This document shows positions 1 through 13,136 of a stretch of 64,000 bases of DNA, in pieces. Source of the stretch: Garcia nutans (lineage: Eukaryota; Streptophyta; Magnoliopsida; Malpighiales; Euphorbiaceae); the NCBI GenBank assembly GCA_947685225.1, contig CANTUV010000026.1, positions 56,691,501-56,755,500 on the forward strand, written 5' to 3'. How positions within the stretch are numbered: position 1 is the first letter of the stretch; each line of letters opens with the position of its first letter. The position numbers and the translations under genes are program-made. Below the pieces are notes generated by a model. That model worked only from the letters and a program-made list of their open reading frames with translations. It searched no databases and was not told where the DNA came from.

Positions 1-239
1 ATAACCATTGCCAATGTTTACTCGTCTCAAGGATGAGAAATCCCATTCCATCACATGCCCAAAGAACATCAATTACTGACTATAATGCTAACATTTTAGT
101 TGGCATGCATAAGGTGCCTCAACAAAATGGTCATAACAGCCAGCATAAAGTAAGTTTGCAATTTGGTGATGCCTTTTAATTTATAGATCAGACTCAATCC
201 CAACACAAACATCATCATATTAATGCAAGTAAATCTTAC

Positions 240-3200
240 TATTTGAATGCGTTCCTCCTTCAAACGTTTAGCAGCAGCTTCAAACTCAGCAGAATTTTGC
301 ATAGCATGCCTAATGATGTTAACAACAGAACCAAGGTTTCGATCAACATACGGGTGCTTTGAGTTCAAAGCTCGACGCAACTTTTGAGGTGTAACTGGCA
401 TCTGTTTGGCTTTATTCATTTTCAAACAACACAAGGTTTCAGAGAATATGCTGGAACATAATAGCAAACCAGAACTTAAAGCTGATCAGGTTTCTACCAA
501 TTTCAATGAGAGTTTTGTTTGGCAATATAAAGCCCGTACTCTCATCTTCTGCACGGGCAATAACATCTCTCCATTCAAAGAGTCCCTGAAAGTCATATAG
601 GTAGTTCAAATAAGCAGATGTAGAGCACAAAAATAACCAAGTTCTACATGAACAATGGCGAAGGGGAGCCTTGACACAACGGTAAGTGTTGTCGCCATGT
701 GACCTGAGGTCACGGGTTTGAGCTGTGGAAACGGCATCTTGCAATTAATTACAAGGGAAGGTCGCGTACAAAGACCCAATGAATCCGATCCTTCCCTAGA
801 CCCCGCTCATTGCGGGAGCATTCGTGCATCGGGCTGCCTTTTTTTTTTACATGAACAATAGCCTCAGCATTCATAAACAAATTTTCATTGACCCTATTTA
901 CTTGATCAATTTGATAAAATAAAGAAGCAACAATATGGAGTGCCGTAACTGATCAATTAATTGAGGACTGGGAGATTAGAAGGCCTAATTGCTAGACACA
1001 TCTACCTGCCAGGCAGATTCGGTAGTTTCCTGGGTTTTGATATCCTAATAATTATATTAACAATAATTGAGGATGTATAAAAACTTACTGCAACAATAGC
1101 AAGCTGCTGGGCAGTGAAACCAGCATTCTGCAACCTATATCAAGACAGCAAAGGCACATACACATTCATTAATTTAATGAGAGAGACGACAAAGAAACAA
1201 TAGAAAACACTAAGCAGTATAATGTGTATAAAGGTAAAACTGTCAGCCACATACCCATATATGTGTAGATATGAATTTTCTGTCAAGAGCTCCTTCTCAT
1301 ACAGCTGCATGCATACACCATAGCTGCGTTTGTATACCTATTAGAACCAACAACTAGCTCAGCACACTGTAGGGCAGAAGATTCACCTTGTTTAAACAAT
1401 ACTCAGTGCCAATGGGTGAAGGAAAAAAAAGAGATCAGAAATCCTCACCTTGGCACCAAAGAACAATGTGAACTAGAAGGTTCAAATTTGAAGATATTAA
1501 GAAAATAAGATGAGTTTATTTGACTTTTTTCTGGTAGACCCGAGGGAAAAATATTGCATTTTTCTCTAGTGTCATATCAAAATATGAAAATATTGGCCCT
1601 GGCCCTAAATAAACAGTACAGTTCCAGTACTGGAGTGTTATTACATAAGCTACATTTGAATACCCGATGTCCCAGTCTTATCTCAAATTCTCAATTAGTA
1701 CTTAACAATAAATGCAGCACGCTCACTTAGAAGAAGGAACATTATAGTAAATAAGAACAGTTGACAGAAATAATACCTCGACCAGAGGACTATCAGAATT
1801 ATCATTGTCATGAGGGATCGAGAGCAACATAACTCTCATCAAATCATAAATATACAACAGATAGTGGGTATCTTCTCTGGCGTATCTGTCATTTGCAAAG
1901 ATGTAATTCATAAATAATGGTAAAACAGTGGCTTCTGCTAATTTGCAAAAAAGCATGATATAAAGTTACAGCAGCAGGAAGAAACATAAACTAACTAGAT
2001 AAATAAAAAATCTTCTTCAAGGGAAGTTTAGATTCCATTCTTAACCTCGCCTATATAAATAATATCAATGCGAAAACTCAGCATGCTGGAATACACAGAA
2101 AAAGGAAACTTTTACCACGACAACTTGTTTGGGAAAAAAACTATCTACTGAGCTTTATTAAATTTCTGAAACATAAGAAACCAAAAATCATTCCCAAATA
2201 TATGTACTCTTACTTAGTGGCACGACAATCTTTTTTTGGTCTTTTTCATACATAAAACAAACTAACTGCACTCATCCACGTGTTACCTTTAATTTATATA
2301 AAATAGATAAAAGGCACTCATCCATATGCTTTTCCTTTAATTTATTATTTTATTGATGCCTAAACTAGCCTAGAAACACTATTTTCTGAGCATGTAAAAA
2401 TACAGAATATGAACAAGATCTTTCCTATATCCAGTTGCTTGTGTACCATCCCTTATCATTTCTTATGTCAAATAAATTCCTAAACAAAGAAGAAACAAAT
2501 TAAGGGAAGCATTTGATCCCAGTTTCAAAATATACACTAACCTAAGCATCTCATCAGTAAGAGGGCGTAATCTCCAATCTGCATTCTGGTATCTGCAAGG
2601 AATGGACAGGTCAACTTTACAGGTATTGGGAAAGATTCACACACTTAGACGAGCAATTTATATGTACTTAAAATACACGTGTACATAGATACATTTATAA
2701 TTTTATCGAACATGCACAGTAACCGATCATACAATTACGAGAGAACCTACTCTTTGTTGGCACTAACTCCAGAGAAGTGATTCAAAAGATACTCCAAACT
2801 ATTTCTTTCCAACTTTAATACTCTTGAGGCCTGACGACAAGATGTAAAACAAAATGAGGACAAATATCCTAAAAGAGTTTTTCTGAACAGAAAAATGCAA
2901 ATTCTCCAGTTCAAAATAAAAACATCAAGGCAGTTTGGTAGAACACTGAAACGTACAACTGATTGAATAACTTTTAACTGAACAAACAGAATGCTTGCTT
3001 TCAATATAGAAAATTGGCAATCATAAAACATTGACATATGAAAAATGTTGAAATGGTCAAGCTTGGAAATGATAGCCTAAAAAAGGAGCAATTTGCACTA
3101 GATATTGTATTATACAATTTTATTGAAGAACTTATACATGCAAAGAATAAAAAACTATTATATTTTCTTCACTGAACCAAGCATTATATATATATATATA

Positions 3201-6200
3201 TATAATTATATTAGATTCAAGCTATTAACTATTAAGTGCCTAAGAATCAAAAAGTAACCAACAAAAATTCAACTAGAATCACATTGATAATAGTAGCAGT
3301 AGACAGTAGGTTCAAAATATAAAACCTGTCCAGTGTCAAACAGATTGCAGACATAAATGCCAAAGTCCCGTTGAAGCCATAAAATATCTCGATCTGCTCC
3401 ATGCATCACCTAATTTAAATTAAATGCCATCACAAATAAGAAAAGATCTATCACAAAAAATGCAAATCGACAAGACACAAACCTTTTTCTTGGTAGGATC
3501 CTTGAAAACCTCCCTGAGGTATGGCCCAACATGTATTCGAAGCTTTAATGTATCTACAACAAAATCCTCAGTTCTAGTAGAAATTTGCATCAAGCATGTC
3601 AATCCTTGGAAAGAGCGATACTGATTGTGTTCCAGATCAACCTAGACATTATAACAAGGAAAAATCAAACTTCACATGTTGTGAATCACACAAATAGGTA
3701 ATCTCAGTATTGCAAATATAATCTGTAGAACACCATTAAAGTTCAAAGGAAAATCGACCTCAAAGGGTCCAACCAATAAATTACTTTGTTCATTCAATAA
3801 TTTGGCTTTAACATCCAGAGACATAAGATATATAATTTAAAAAAAAAAAAGAAACAAAAATAACAGCACAAAAATAAAAGACAAGATGAAAATCACAATA
3901 TCATTCTCAAAAAAAAAAAGTAAAGCCGGAAAATTTGTGATATTTCTAGGAGCAAATAAAACAAATAATAGAATTGAAATGGACAATAAAAATGCTCAAA
4001 CAACTTCAGAAGATATGCACAGGACATTCAAAGCAGAAAGCAAACAAGAATAGGATCCACAAAAAATGCTCAATAGAATGAGCTGGGATCATAGTTACCT
4101 GGAACACAGTATGTCTCGGGTCGTGATATGGGTACATAATACGCTGTTTATTTTAAAATGGAATACGCCGGGGGTAGACTTAGTGGGTAAGTCAATTTAG
4201 ATTACGGTACGTGAATTATTTATATTCGGGTCATTAAGCTTTTAGTATGTAAAAATTTATACATTTGTCAAAAAAAATATAAAAATTTATACATAAAACA
4301 ATTTTAGAATGGTTATTATATTAAAATTTACATAAACAATTAAATTGATAAAACTTCATAAATATGATTTGTGAAATTCTTAATAGTTTCTCAATAATCA
4401 ATTAACTATCCATGTTCTTCTTAATTATTTGTAATTATAATTATAGCAAAATTGTGTTTTATTTAAGAGAAGTCTAACTAATAATTAATTATTTGATGGG
4501 AATGAGAAAGTTTACAGCTGTAACACACAAATCACAAGGAAAATGTATTTATTTTGACAGCTGTAACACACAACTCATTAGGAAAACGTCTCTTCTTCTC
4601 ATCTTTCCTTCTTCTTTTCTTCTTCTTCGCCATGGGAGGATAATTTAAACAAGAACTCCACTTCTAGTATACTGGAACGCGTTCCAACGCGTTTGGAATC
4701 ACCGGAGTACCGCGAATTGGAACGTGAGTCCCAGTTCGCGGTATTCAGAGGGTTTGAGCAAATTAGGTAACTATGGCTGGGATTTAGCACCTCATTTATA
4801 AGAATGGTAGAACAACTACGAAGCTAAATCCAGCTACAGCTAACTCGATGAGAAATTTATCTGTAAATGAAAGCACAAACAGCAATATCTAATTCGTGGG
4901 ACGTCAACTCAGAGTAAGCACACAAATGAAGTAGGCGAATAAAGGCGTTCAGAATACATACAGTTTGATTACTTCATGATTAAAAATGAGCACATCAATA
5001 AAACCAATCAAACCTTACCGCATATTCATTCACACTATGCAACTTAGCTGCCATCTCCTTCAGATCTTTGACTTCTTCCACAACCTTGAAAGGACAACAC
5101 TCTATTGGAGGTGGAGGTGGTGGTGGAGGCTCAACTTTCCCAACATTCTCCACACTTTTGTCCACAAAATCCAAAACAGAAAGCTTTTCCTGCATTCAGG
5201 AACAATGAGAAGTCAAATAATAATAATAAGAACAACAACAACAATAAACACCTCCACACTTTCTCTTCTCTCTCTCACCTCCCTTTTATAAAATTCTTAA
5301 CCAGCAAATGACAAAGAAAAGACAAGCAGGAACTTGCTAAAATTGTATGAACATATTAAAATGGTCAGCAATTAAAAGCAAACCATTTCATGCTGGTCTC
5401 AATCAATATGCATGTGAACCAAAGAGAAAGTATAAATTGCAAGCATATAATACACAGTAAATAATTAAAATTGATAATGTACCAATGAAACAGTGTGCGT
5501 GTGTGTATACATTGATGAAAAAGAAATATCTACTCGGGTTTCTAGTTGATGACAGAGCCGATGTGAGCCTCAGGTGAAATTGATTATATTCATTAACTGC
5601 ATGGTTTGCAGTTACCTAGCACCAAGCAGGTGCCAATCACTGTATAAATGAGGATTCACATGCATGCATGTCAGTAGATCCTTCTTCCTTCCAAAGACTC
5701 ATGCTTTTCTTCCGCATAAATCACTCTATTGTAGATAAGAATGCGAACAACCATCCAGGGGTAATCTTAAGGTTGAGGTGTTCGGTACTAAAGGAGGCAA
5801 CAACATATTGAAATGCTGCAGATTTCATATGCTTCATAGAGTACAAACTCGCGACAAAGACTACTCTTGTAATACTCTAACTATCTAGACGGAGTTATTT
5901 ACGTCATCCACATGAAAAAAATAGACCCGACATAGCAATTGTAAAAGAAGCAAGAAACACTTATGGAAACATTCAAGAAATGTGTCAGGTCATGATGCTG
6001 TGAATCAAAATCTCCAATTTTGTCACGGTCAATCACAAAGTATGCCTCTGAAAAGATAAATAATTGCTTTCAATTAATGAAATATGTTAGTAAATGTTTG
6101 AACATGATCATTAGTTGAATCTGTAGCAGTACAATTCTAAAATTCCATAGATCCACTTCTGGTATTTTTCCTGCATCTTTTCCACCTTGATGGCTACATA

Positions 6201-7200
6201 ATATCTGAGCTGCTAGACTTAGCAACCCTCCTTCCCATAAAATCAATAATTCTTCACTCAATAACTAGTTCAATTGTAACAGTTTGATTGATGATCTCAA
6301 GAGAACCAGTGTGAAAAATCAACAAAATAACCACCACTGAGAAAAAGTCGATAGACCAAAAAACCAAGGGGCCGCAAAGAACCTCGGGCACATCCTTGAA
6401 GCAAGGCCAATGTACAAAAACAAAGTATAGACAATCACCAGAACTAATAAAACAGGAACTCTACTCAATCACAATTTGAACGAGATTGAATTGACTCAAC
6501 AAAACCACAAATAACTAACCAGGGGATGAATGAACCGCAACCCATCCTCACTCCTCTGCAACCAAACATGCTCAAACGGCTGGTTCGAGTTATTCACCAA
6601 TATATTATATACCTCTTGAGGCTTCTTTATTGTAGGTATATGAAACGGAACCTTTGCTTTCACTCCCTTTGCCTTCATATCAGCTACCTTTACTCCTGAA
6701 TCGCCATACGAGTCAACCACCGAGCCACTCCCAGATTTCACTGACCCCTTCTTTTTCTTCCCATACACCAACCGAAATCCGCTCTCGGAGTCCATTCCCG
6801 ACACCCGACCTGTTTCCTCTTCCTTTTTTCGAATACTCTGAAATTCATCAACAGACAGGTCAAAACGCTCTAAGATCTCATCGTTCACGTCGACAAGCCA
6901 ATTGTAAGCGTCATCAATGTCAAGATCACCAGGGAACTTAAGTCCATCCTTGAAAATACGATTACGGGAGCCGATTGATTCGAGCAGGGATTGCGATTTC
7001 TCCGAAATTTTCTGAATAGGGAGCTTGAACTCATCGAAGTTTGAATAGAAATGGAAATCCTTGTTTGGAGGGATCGTTCGAGACGAGCCCGAGAGGTTAG
7101 ATAGTGAAGATGAGAGAGGTCCTGAGGTTAGGGTTTGTAAGGTTTGGGATTTCACGTGATTTTGCTTTGTTTGATCAATGTTCATAGCATCTCCGCTCAT
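240..7200 (-). CDS. RRP6L: RRP6-like exosome 3'-5' exonuclease (EXOSC10/RRP6 family), 3' end outside window
   Basis: Nuclear-exosome-associated DEDD-Y exoribonuclease that trims and degrades rRNA precursors and other nuclear RNAs. Eleven coding exons join in frame (minus strand, 5' to 3'): 7200-6520, 5189-5019, 3641-3483, 3409-3326, 2830-2751, 2592-2542, 1885-1777, 1337-1255, 1134-1089, 585-498, 409-240, giving 574 residues. The N-terminal ~227 residues match the PMC2NT-type region. The exonuclease domain follows with VDLEHN (D286, E288), HGADRDILWLQRDF (340-353) and YAREDTHYL (410-418), so the D-E, D and Y-D catalytic set is present. An HRDC domain spans about residues 446-560, including QLAIVAGLFEWRD. 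Eight consecutive prolines (248-255) precede the nuclease domain. The last visible exon ends at a GT donor (bases 239-238), and the usual lysine-rich C-terminal region is not visible. Plants have RRP6L1 and RRP6L2; the sequence looks closer to RRP6L2, which is an impression only. Confidence 0.93.
645..859 (+). mobile_element. tRNA-derived SINE (Au-like) in an RRP6L intron
   Basis: The body is about 657-848. It has a tRNA-like head with a degenerate B-box (ggtttgagctg near 716), a GC-richer body ending in tgcgggagcattcgtgcatc and gggctgcc, and a terminal run of T. The 3' motif and T tail resemble the Au-type plant SINE family. The insertion is flanked by a 12-bp duplication tacatgaacaat at 645-656 and 848-859. 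It lies in the intron between the ninth and tenth visible coding exons of the RRP6-like gene, antisense to that gene. The exact duplication suggests a moderately recent insertion. Confidence 0.82.
3185..3204. repeat. (TA)n microsatellite
   Basis: About ten TA units lie in the intron between the fourth and fifth coding exons of the RRP6-like gene. Confidence 0.9.
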
Positions 7201-10200
7201 GATGGCTCTGTAAATGAAAAGGTAGAGAGTTCGATTAGGTTTTGAAGGGTTTATGTTAGGGTTATGGTTTTAGAGACGCCATTTTTTTTTTTCAGTGGCC
7301 GAGCGGCAAGAAGATAGCATGTGGTGTCTCAGAAAATAAAAAAAAAAAGTGAAAATTTAAACTGAAAAAGGACAGAGCATACGTGGATATCAGTCACGTG
7401 ACATTAGTGGGAACACGTGGCAATCAGACGCATTTAGGACGGACACGCATTGCTTGTGATATGAACTCTGCTAATTATTGGCACGAAAATTTTCAATTAA
7501 TCGTGATGAAGAATTTTTTAGATTCAGATCCGTTGAAAATAATAATAAAGTACTAATTTCGTGTTGGCACACTGCGTTATTTTTAAACTTTTTTTTATTT
7601 AATCTGTATTTTAATTATTTTTATTAATTATTTATAAAATGAGACGAATCAAGTTTGAAATTAAATTAAAATTAATACATATTTTTTACTATCCGAAAAT
7701 ATCTCAGTGATTTATATTTGATTATTTTAAAATAAGTTATTATATCAAATAATACATTTTTATTATAAGCATATTGAATTTAAAAATTAATTTATAATAA
7801 TTTTAAATATTGATATAAATAAAAAAAATTATTATATATTAAAAATTAATTTATCGAGACTTAATCTAGTGATAAATGCGTCAACTGAATAACTAATGAT
7901 TAATTCTTCCTAATTGTAATACTAAAAAAAATATTAAAAGGAAAATTAAGTTGTTGATATGTACACATTAATTTTTAATAAAATTTTTTAAATAAACATA
8001 GTGAAAATTTTAAAAAATAATTACTTTTACACAAATATTTATCAGAATAAAATTTTTGATGTGTGGATATATATTTATAAGCATGGAGTTTGCTAGATTA
8101 AAATACAATTATTGTTGAAGAATCACACCGTTTTGACTCTATTCATTATTTTCTTGCCTATTATTTTTTAAATGGAAAAAAAATTCTTCATCTTTGCTGA
8201 TAAAAGTACATGTTAATATAAAAAATATAAATTAGATGATATATAAAAAAAGTACAAAAATAAATATTGGTTTAAATTTATTTCACCAAACTCAAATTAT
8301 CATAACATAAGAATAAAAGCCTTATATGTTAAGAATAGAAGAAATAAAATTAATTTTAACTATCTAAAATTATGGTTTTGGCCTTTGAATTATTAATTTT
8401 AAGATAAAGTGATCATTTCTTAAATGATATTTTAATCTTTATACTATTAAGTATGACCTACAATAAAAATGTATCTTTTTTTTTATCTGACCCCCTCTCC
8501 CCCTCCTGCTAATAGTGGATGAAACTAAAATTACTAAATTTGATATTTTTTTTAAGAATCCATAAAGAAAAAATATCATTTTATATTTAACTTAATAACA
8601 TTTTAGTCTTTATATATTATTAGTGCTTTATTATATTATTAGTATTGCTAATATAATTATAATTTTTTACTCTTGAGTCTTAAAAATATTAACTATTTTT
8701 AAGAAGGTAATTTTGGAATTTAAAATGTCTAATAAATTAAGATGGATATGTGTTTTTTTTTAGATTAATTTATTGATATTATTTGGTAGTGCATCAAGTT
8801 ATCAATAGAACAAATAAATATCCACATTTTTTTAAATTAAATTTAATTTAGTTAATAAATTAAAAATTAAGTTATTTGAGTTAAAAATATTATTTTTCAT
8901 AATAATTTTCTTTTGTTTTTGTTTTTAAAGATTCACTGATTTTTTATCTTTTTTTTATGGCTCGCTTTAATTCAATTTCATTTTATTATTAGATTGTGAA
9001 TGTTTTTCTTCTTTTATTTATTATATGTTGAATTTGGGTGTTTAATTTATATATATATCTATTTTTGAGCAATATTTTAGTTTGAGAGAAAATAAAATTA
9101 TATATTTTAATAAGAGTTAGTATTTTTTTTATAAAATTTATTTTTTAAAAATATTTAAAAATTCTTCTCTCTCACACTATGTTGTAAGCGGAGAATAATA
9201 AAAAAGATTGAAAATCTCTCCTCTTTACCCTCAAGTTGATTATTTTTTTTAAAAGAATTGAGTTTTATTTAGCGAGTTTGGTGATTACAAAGAGATTAGA
9301 GTTTGATTTTTTAAGAGATAAAAATCATAAATATAATGTGTCCATTTATGATCATCAATTAAAAAATCTAGAGATTTATATAGAGAGAAAAAGTCACATT
9401 TAAAATACTCTCAATTTGATATTTCAATAAAAAAAATTATTAGATAAGAGAAAATAGAGTCTTATTCTCTATTTATATATCTTGAAGCTTTGCTAAATAT
9501 TTATTTCTTTTTTATGTTTTATGCTTACTCTTATTATTTTTTTTATGAGTTTTATTTTAATTTTTTTTATCTTTTCAACATGTTATTCAAGAATTTTAGC
9601 TCATCAATCTATATATTTGCTTCATAATAATATATCTTTACAAGTTATAACCATCTTATTGATAATAAGAATAAAATATTTAATTTTGTTCCTAAATATG
9701 AAGTTTTCACTTATCTAAACGTTGCATCAGTATTTTATTATAATCTTAAATTTTATTTATTAAATTTTTTTTGGTAATATTAAAATGAACAGAGTTACTA
9801 ACTAATTAATAGTTTTTTATATTTTAAATATACATTACTAAAAGAGTTTTCAAAAAAATTAATTTAGTTATAATTTTAAAAATATCTCTAATTGTTCAAT
9901 AATGTACTAAACAAATATTATGTGATTAATGGATCACTTATGCTAATAAAGTAATTTGAATTAGAAATTCAAATAAATACATATATTTTTTATTTTATGA
10001 AAATTTTCATATATTACTGAATAAATGTATAATATAATATTTTATTAGTTTGTTAATAGATTGATAGTGAATAAAAAAGATAAAAAATATGTATGTTAAA
10101 AAATAGTATAGAGCTTTTGATTTAGTGGCAATAATAATTTCTAATAATGGTTTAGGATATTTTTATGTTTCTCATTTCAGCTTTAAACTTATTATGAAAT

Positions 10201-10800
10201 TCACTTTTCTAAACAAAATATTTTTACAATAAATATAAAATTTGGATTTAGTATTTATATATCTCTTTAAATATTATTAATAAAAATTATAAAAGCATGC
10301 AATTATAAATTTTACAATTTTTATGAAGTAAAATTAATTTAAATTGCTAAAGGCAAGATTAAACTATTATTATATATTTATAATTTCATTTACAATAATT
10401 TGATCATGTGTTTTTTGTTTGTATTTTAGATATTTTCTTTCAAAGACTTTTTAATACTTTTTGTGCTTTATATAGTTTTAACAATATGATTGCGAATATT
10501 TTAAATAAATTATATTTGAAAAATATTATGCTTAAAATAATATAAGAATATAAGTTTCTTACATAATAATATTTAACATTGTTATAAAAAAATAATTTAG
10601 AAAAAGATAAAAATATCATATATAGATAAAGAAATCTACAACGATAATATATAATATATGTGATACTTTTCAATATTAACATAGTTTTAAAATATGTGTA
10701 TTAATTTTATGTCTTTGTACCTAAATTTATATCATTGGTTAAAAAATTTTTAATATAAAAATATAAAAAATAATATAATATTTTAAAATAAAAGTATTTT
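7201..10800. other. AT-rich intergenic DNA upstream of RRP6L
   Basis: About 3.6 kb with no supportable gene. The first ~250 bases hold the short 5' leader and promoter of the RRP6-like gene. They include cacgtg-type motifs near 7395-7415 that could be G-boxes, although their role is unknown. The rest is very AT-rich with homopolymer runs. Small hydrophobic translations in it (for example 9521-9718) reflect base composition only. Part may belong to the Helitron-like element whose 3' end is suggested at 10844. Confidence 0.6.
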
Positions 10801-10814
10801 AAAAAATAAATAAA

Positions 10815-10845
10815 TCATACGGCAATGCACGGGTTACATACTAGT
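10815..10845 (+). mobile_element. Candidate Helitron 3' terminus
   Basis: The segment cggcaatgcacgggttacat followed by actagt resembles the 3' ends of plant Helitrons. Those carry a short GC-rich hairpin such as CCCGTGCAATGCACGGG, a few bases, then CTAG inserted before a host T. Here CTAG is at 10841-10844 and T at 10845. The left half of the hairpin is degenerate, and no 5' TC terminus or Rep/helicase coding sequence was identified, so the extent of the element is unknown. Confidence 0.4.
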
Positions 10846-11250
10846 GTTGATATATAGGGCATTAGAAGCAACAAATTGACTTAAATCCACGTTTTTTTTT
10901 TGTTATTATTATTATTTTTTTAACAAGTTAGCTTTTATATATTTGAAAGTTGTACAAGAGAACATACTATTATTTTTATTAAGAAAAAAAAAATCCGTTA
11001 AACTCTTTTTTATGAAAAAAATCATTAAATATTTTGAAAAATAATCAATTTATAAAATAATAAAATAAAAAATCCATGCCTACAAAAATGTAAATTGACA
11101 AATCTAGAAAAATGTTTATTGATGCAAAAGTAAATAAAATAATATAAAACTAAAAAAAGCAAAAAAAAAACCTTTAAAAATTCTCTCCATGTATAATCTA
11201 TTTACATATATAATATAAAACAATAATGTATCGAAGAAAATAAAATGGAT
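10846..11250. other. AT-rich intergenic spacer
   Basis: About 400 bases of A/T-rich sequence between the candidate Helitron end and the LINE remnant. No gene or structured repeat is seen. Confidence 0.6.
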
Positions 11251-12893
11251 TGTTTTTTTTTAATACAAAAGGAAGCTCAGCAGCTATTTGTCCACTAAGA
11301 TTTCACTTGGATATGAGAGCCCAACTCTGTCATGTTGAAGCCATAAATAGAAGCCAGGAGGGATATCCTCTAAAACATGAACTCCAAACTCAACATTTTG
11401 CCCGAGTTTTGCCAGTTTATCTGCCACAAAGTTGGCCTCTCTATGACGTGAGATCTGCACTTGCCAATCTAGATCTAGCATCTTCTTTATATTTTTTGTC
11501 AAAGTAGCATGAGGAGTGTTTGTTCCACATTCATTTCCAAGCAGCTTGATGACACAGCTGCTGTCAATTTCCACCAGCAGATATCTAATTCCTAAATTTT
11601 TTGCGAGGACAAGGCTTTCAAAGAGCCCTCATGACTCTGCTTTTGTAACGGTAAAATTCCCCAGATTCATCACCATGCCCTTCACCCAATAACCTCCAGA
11701 ATCCCTTACAATACCTCCAACTGAAGCTCTACTATTATGGCCCTTACAAGCCCCATCAGTATTTAGTTTATAGCACCCATTAGAAGGAGGACTCCAACTG
11801 ATATCACGGTGAACCGTACAATGCTTTGGGTCAAAGGCCTTAGTCAATTTAATTCTAGTAAACTCAATAGATAGAACCTTAGCCTTGACATCAGAGACAA
11901 TATTTGTGATGTCATAGTGTTCATTTTTGAAAATATGAGCATTTCCATATTTGCCAACAAGTGACATCAAAGAAGTTGTTCCAGGTAATGACACTATCCC
12001 CCTGCTGACTATACATCATATTGGCTACAATCCAATGTTGGAGAGGGCTGCTAAAGAACTCCTGGTTATGATTCCTTGGGAGAATCCGAAGCCAGACTTG
12101 CTTAGCAATAATATAGTCACTTAGTACGTGTAAAGTTGTTTCAGAATAAACATTACAGATTGGGCAGCCATCACTAGTTGTGAGGTGGCGCCTTACTCTT
12201 TCTTGATTTTTTAGGAGGCGATCCTTTAGAGACAACCAAAGGAAAGCATTAATTCTACAAGGCCCTTTCCATTTCCAAATAAAATTCCAGTCATGGTAAC
12301 TCTCATTCCACTTTTGTGAATGTGTAGCCTCATAAGCTGTCTTTATAGAAAATTTACCATTTGTTGTATAAGCAAAGCAATGATCATACTCCTCATCATC
12401 AATTCTAGAAGGTGATATTGCAGCTATTCTACAGAGCACATGGTAAGGGAGCCAATTGTCAAATTCTTTCCAACTCCAGGTGCCACTTTGGCTAACATAG
12501 CTATCACTTTTCTGTTAAGCTGATATGCAGGCCAGGAACTTCATAAGTAACATAGCACTCTAATTTGTCTAAACCATCCACCCATCTATCCCTCCAAAAA
12601 TTAACTCTCCGGCCATTATTAACATTCCATTGCATGCCATCAAGAGTAGTCCTTGCCCAATTCCTGGCCATAGCTCTCCGTAAATTTGACCCCTTTTTAC
12701 CTTTAATTTCAGGAGGAATTTCATCAATGTTCAGCCCATACTTGGCTCGTACCACCTTCACCCATAACTTTTCTGAATTAGAAATAAGCTCCCAATTTAA
12801 TTTCATATGAAAAGCTTCATTAATTCCTCTCAATTCTCTAAAGCCCGCACCTCCTCTATCATAAGGCTGACATAAATCGTTCAACTTGTTTTC
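11251..12893 (-). mobile_element. 5'-truncated LINE remnant (RT C-terminal region, zf-RVT, RNase H), inactivated
   Basis: Read on the minus strand, the segment starts with the region that follows a non-LTR reverse transcriptase: GGAGFRELRGINEAFHMKLNW, with WVKVVRAKYG and VNFWRDRWVDG downstream. A zf-RVT domain follows (AFLWLSLKDRLLKNQERVRR, then CPICNVYSETTLHVL). Next is an RNase H domain (YKLNTDGACKG, GGIVRDSGGYW, then LVEIDSSCVI and ISRHREANFVADKLAKLG). The frames are 12884-12504, 12439-11921, 11994-11629 and 11574-11284, so several frameshifts and stops separate them. The catalytic core of the reverse transcriptase and ORF1 are missing. A T run at about 11251-11260 corresponds to the poly(A) tail on the element strand. 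No clear target-site duplication was found. Confidence 0.85.
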
Positions 12894-13136
12894 TTCTTTT
12901 TGCTGCCTATTTTTATTTTTGTTTTCACTTATTTTACAACAGTTGTTATAGAATAAACTAAAATAATTACTCTCATAAATGGAGATAACACATTTTAGCG
13001 TAGCAGGATAGTCTAAAACCGAATTAATTGGTTAGGATGTGTTGGTATTGTTTATAGATTTTCAAGGTCTTTTTTAACTAAAAATTATTTTCAATTTTTA
13101 TTTTATATTTTTAAAAGTTATATCATAATTATTAAT

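Noticed and set aside
1..239. A further RRP6L exon at the left edge
   Set aside because: After the donor at 239 I could not find an acceptor plus in-frame sequence resembling the lysine-rich C-terminal region; the next exon probably lies beyond base 1.
657..848. Functional tRNA gene
   Set aside because: No cloverleaf or acceptor stem closes around the promoter-like boxes. The length, tail and target duplication identify a SINE.
9521..10682. Short hydrophobic frames in AT-rich DNA (9521-9718, 10440-10682)
   Set aside because: Their phenylalanine/isoleucine/tyrosine-rich translation is what random AT-rich DNA gives; no motifs, promoter or splice context.
11250..11507. Plus-strand 85-residue frame over the LINE
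   Set aside because: It is opposite to a clear RNase H frame on the minus strand.
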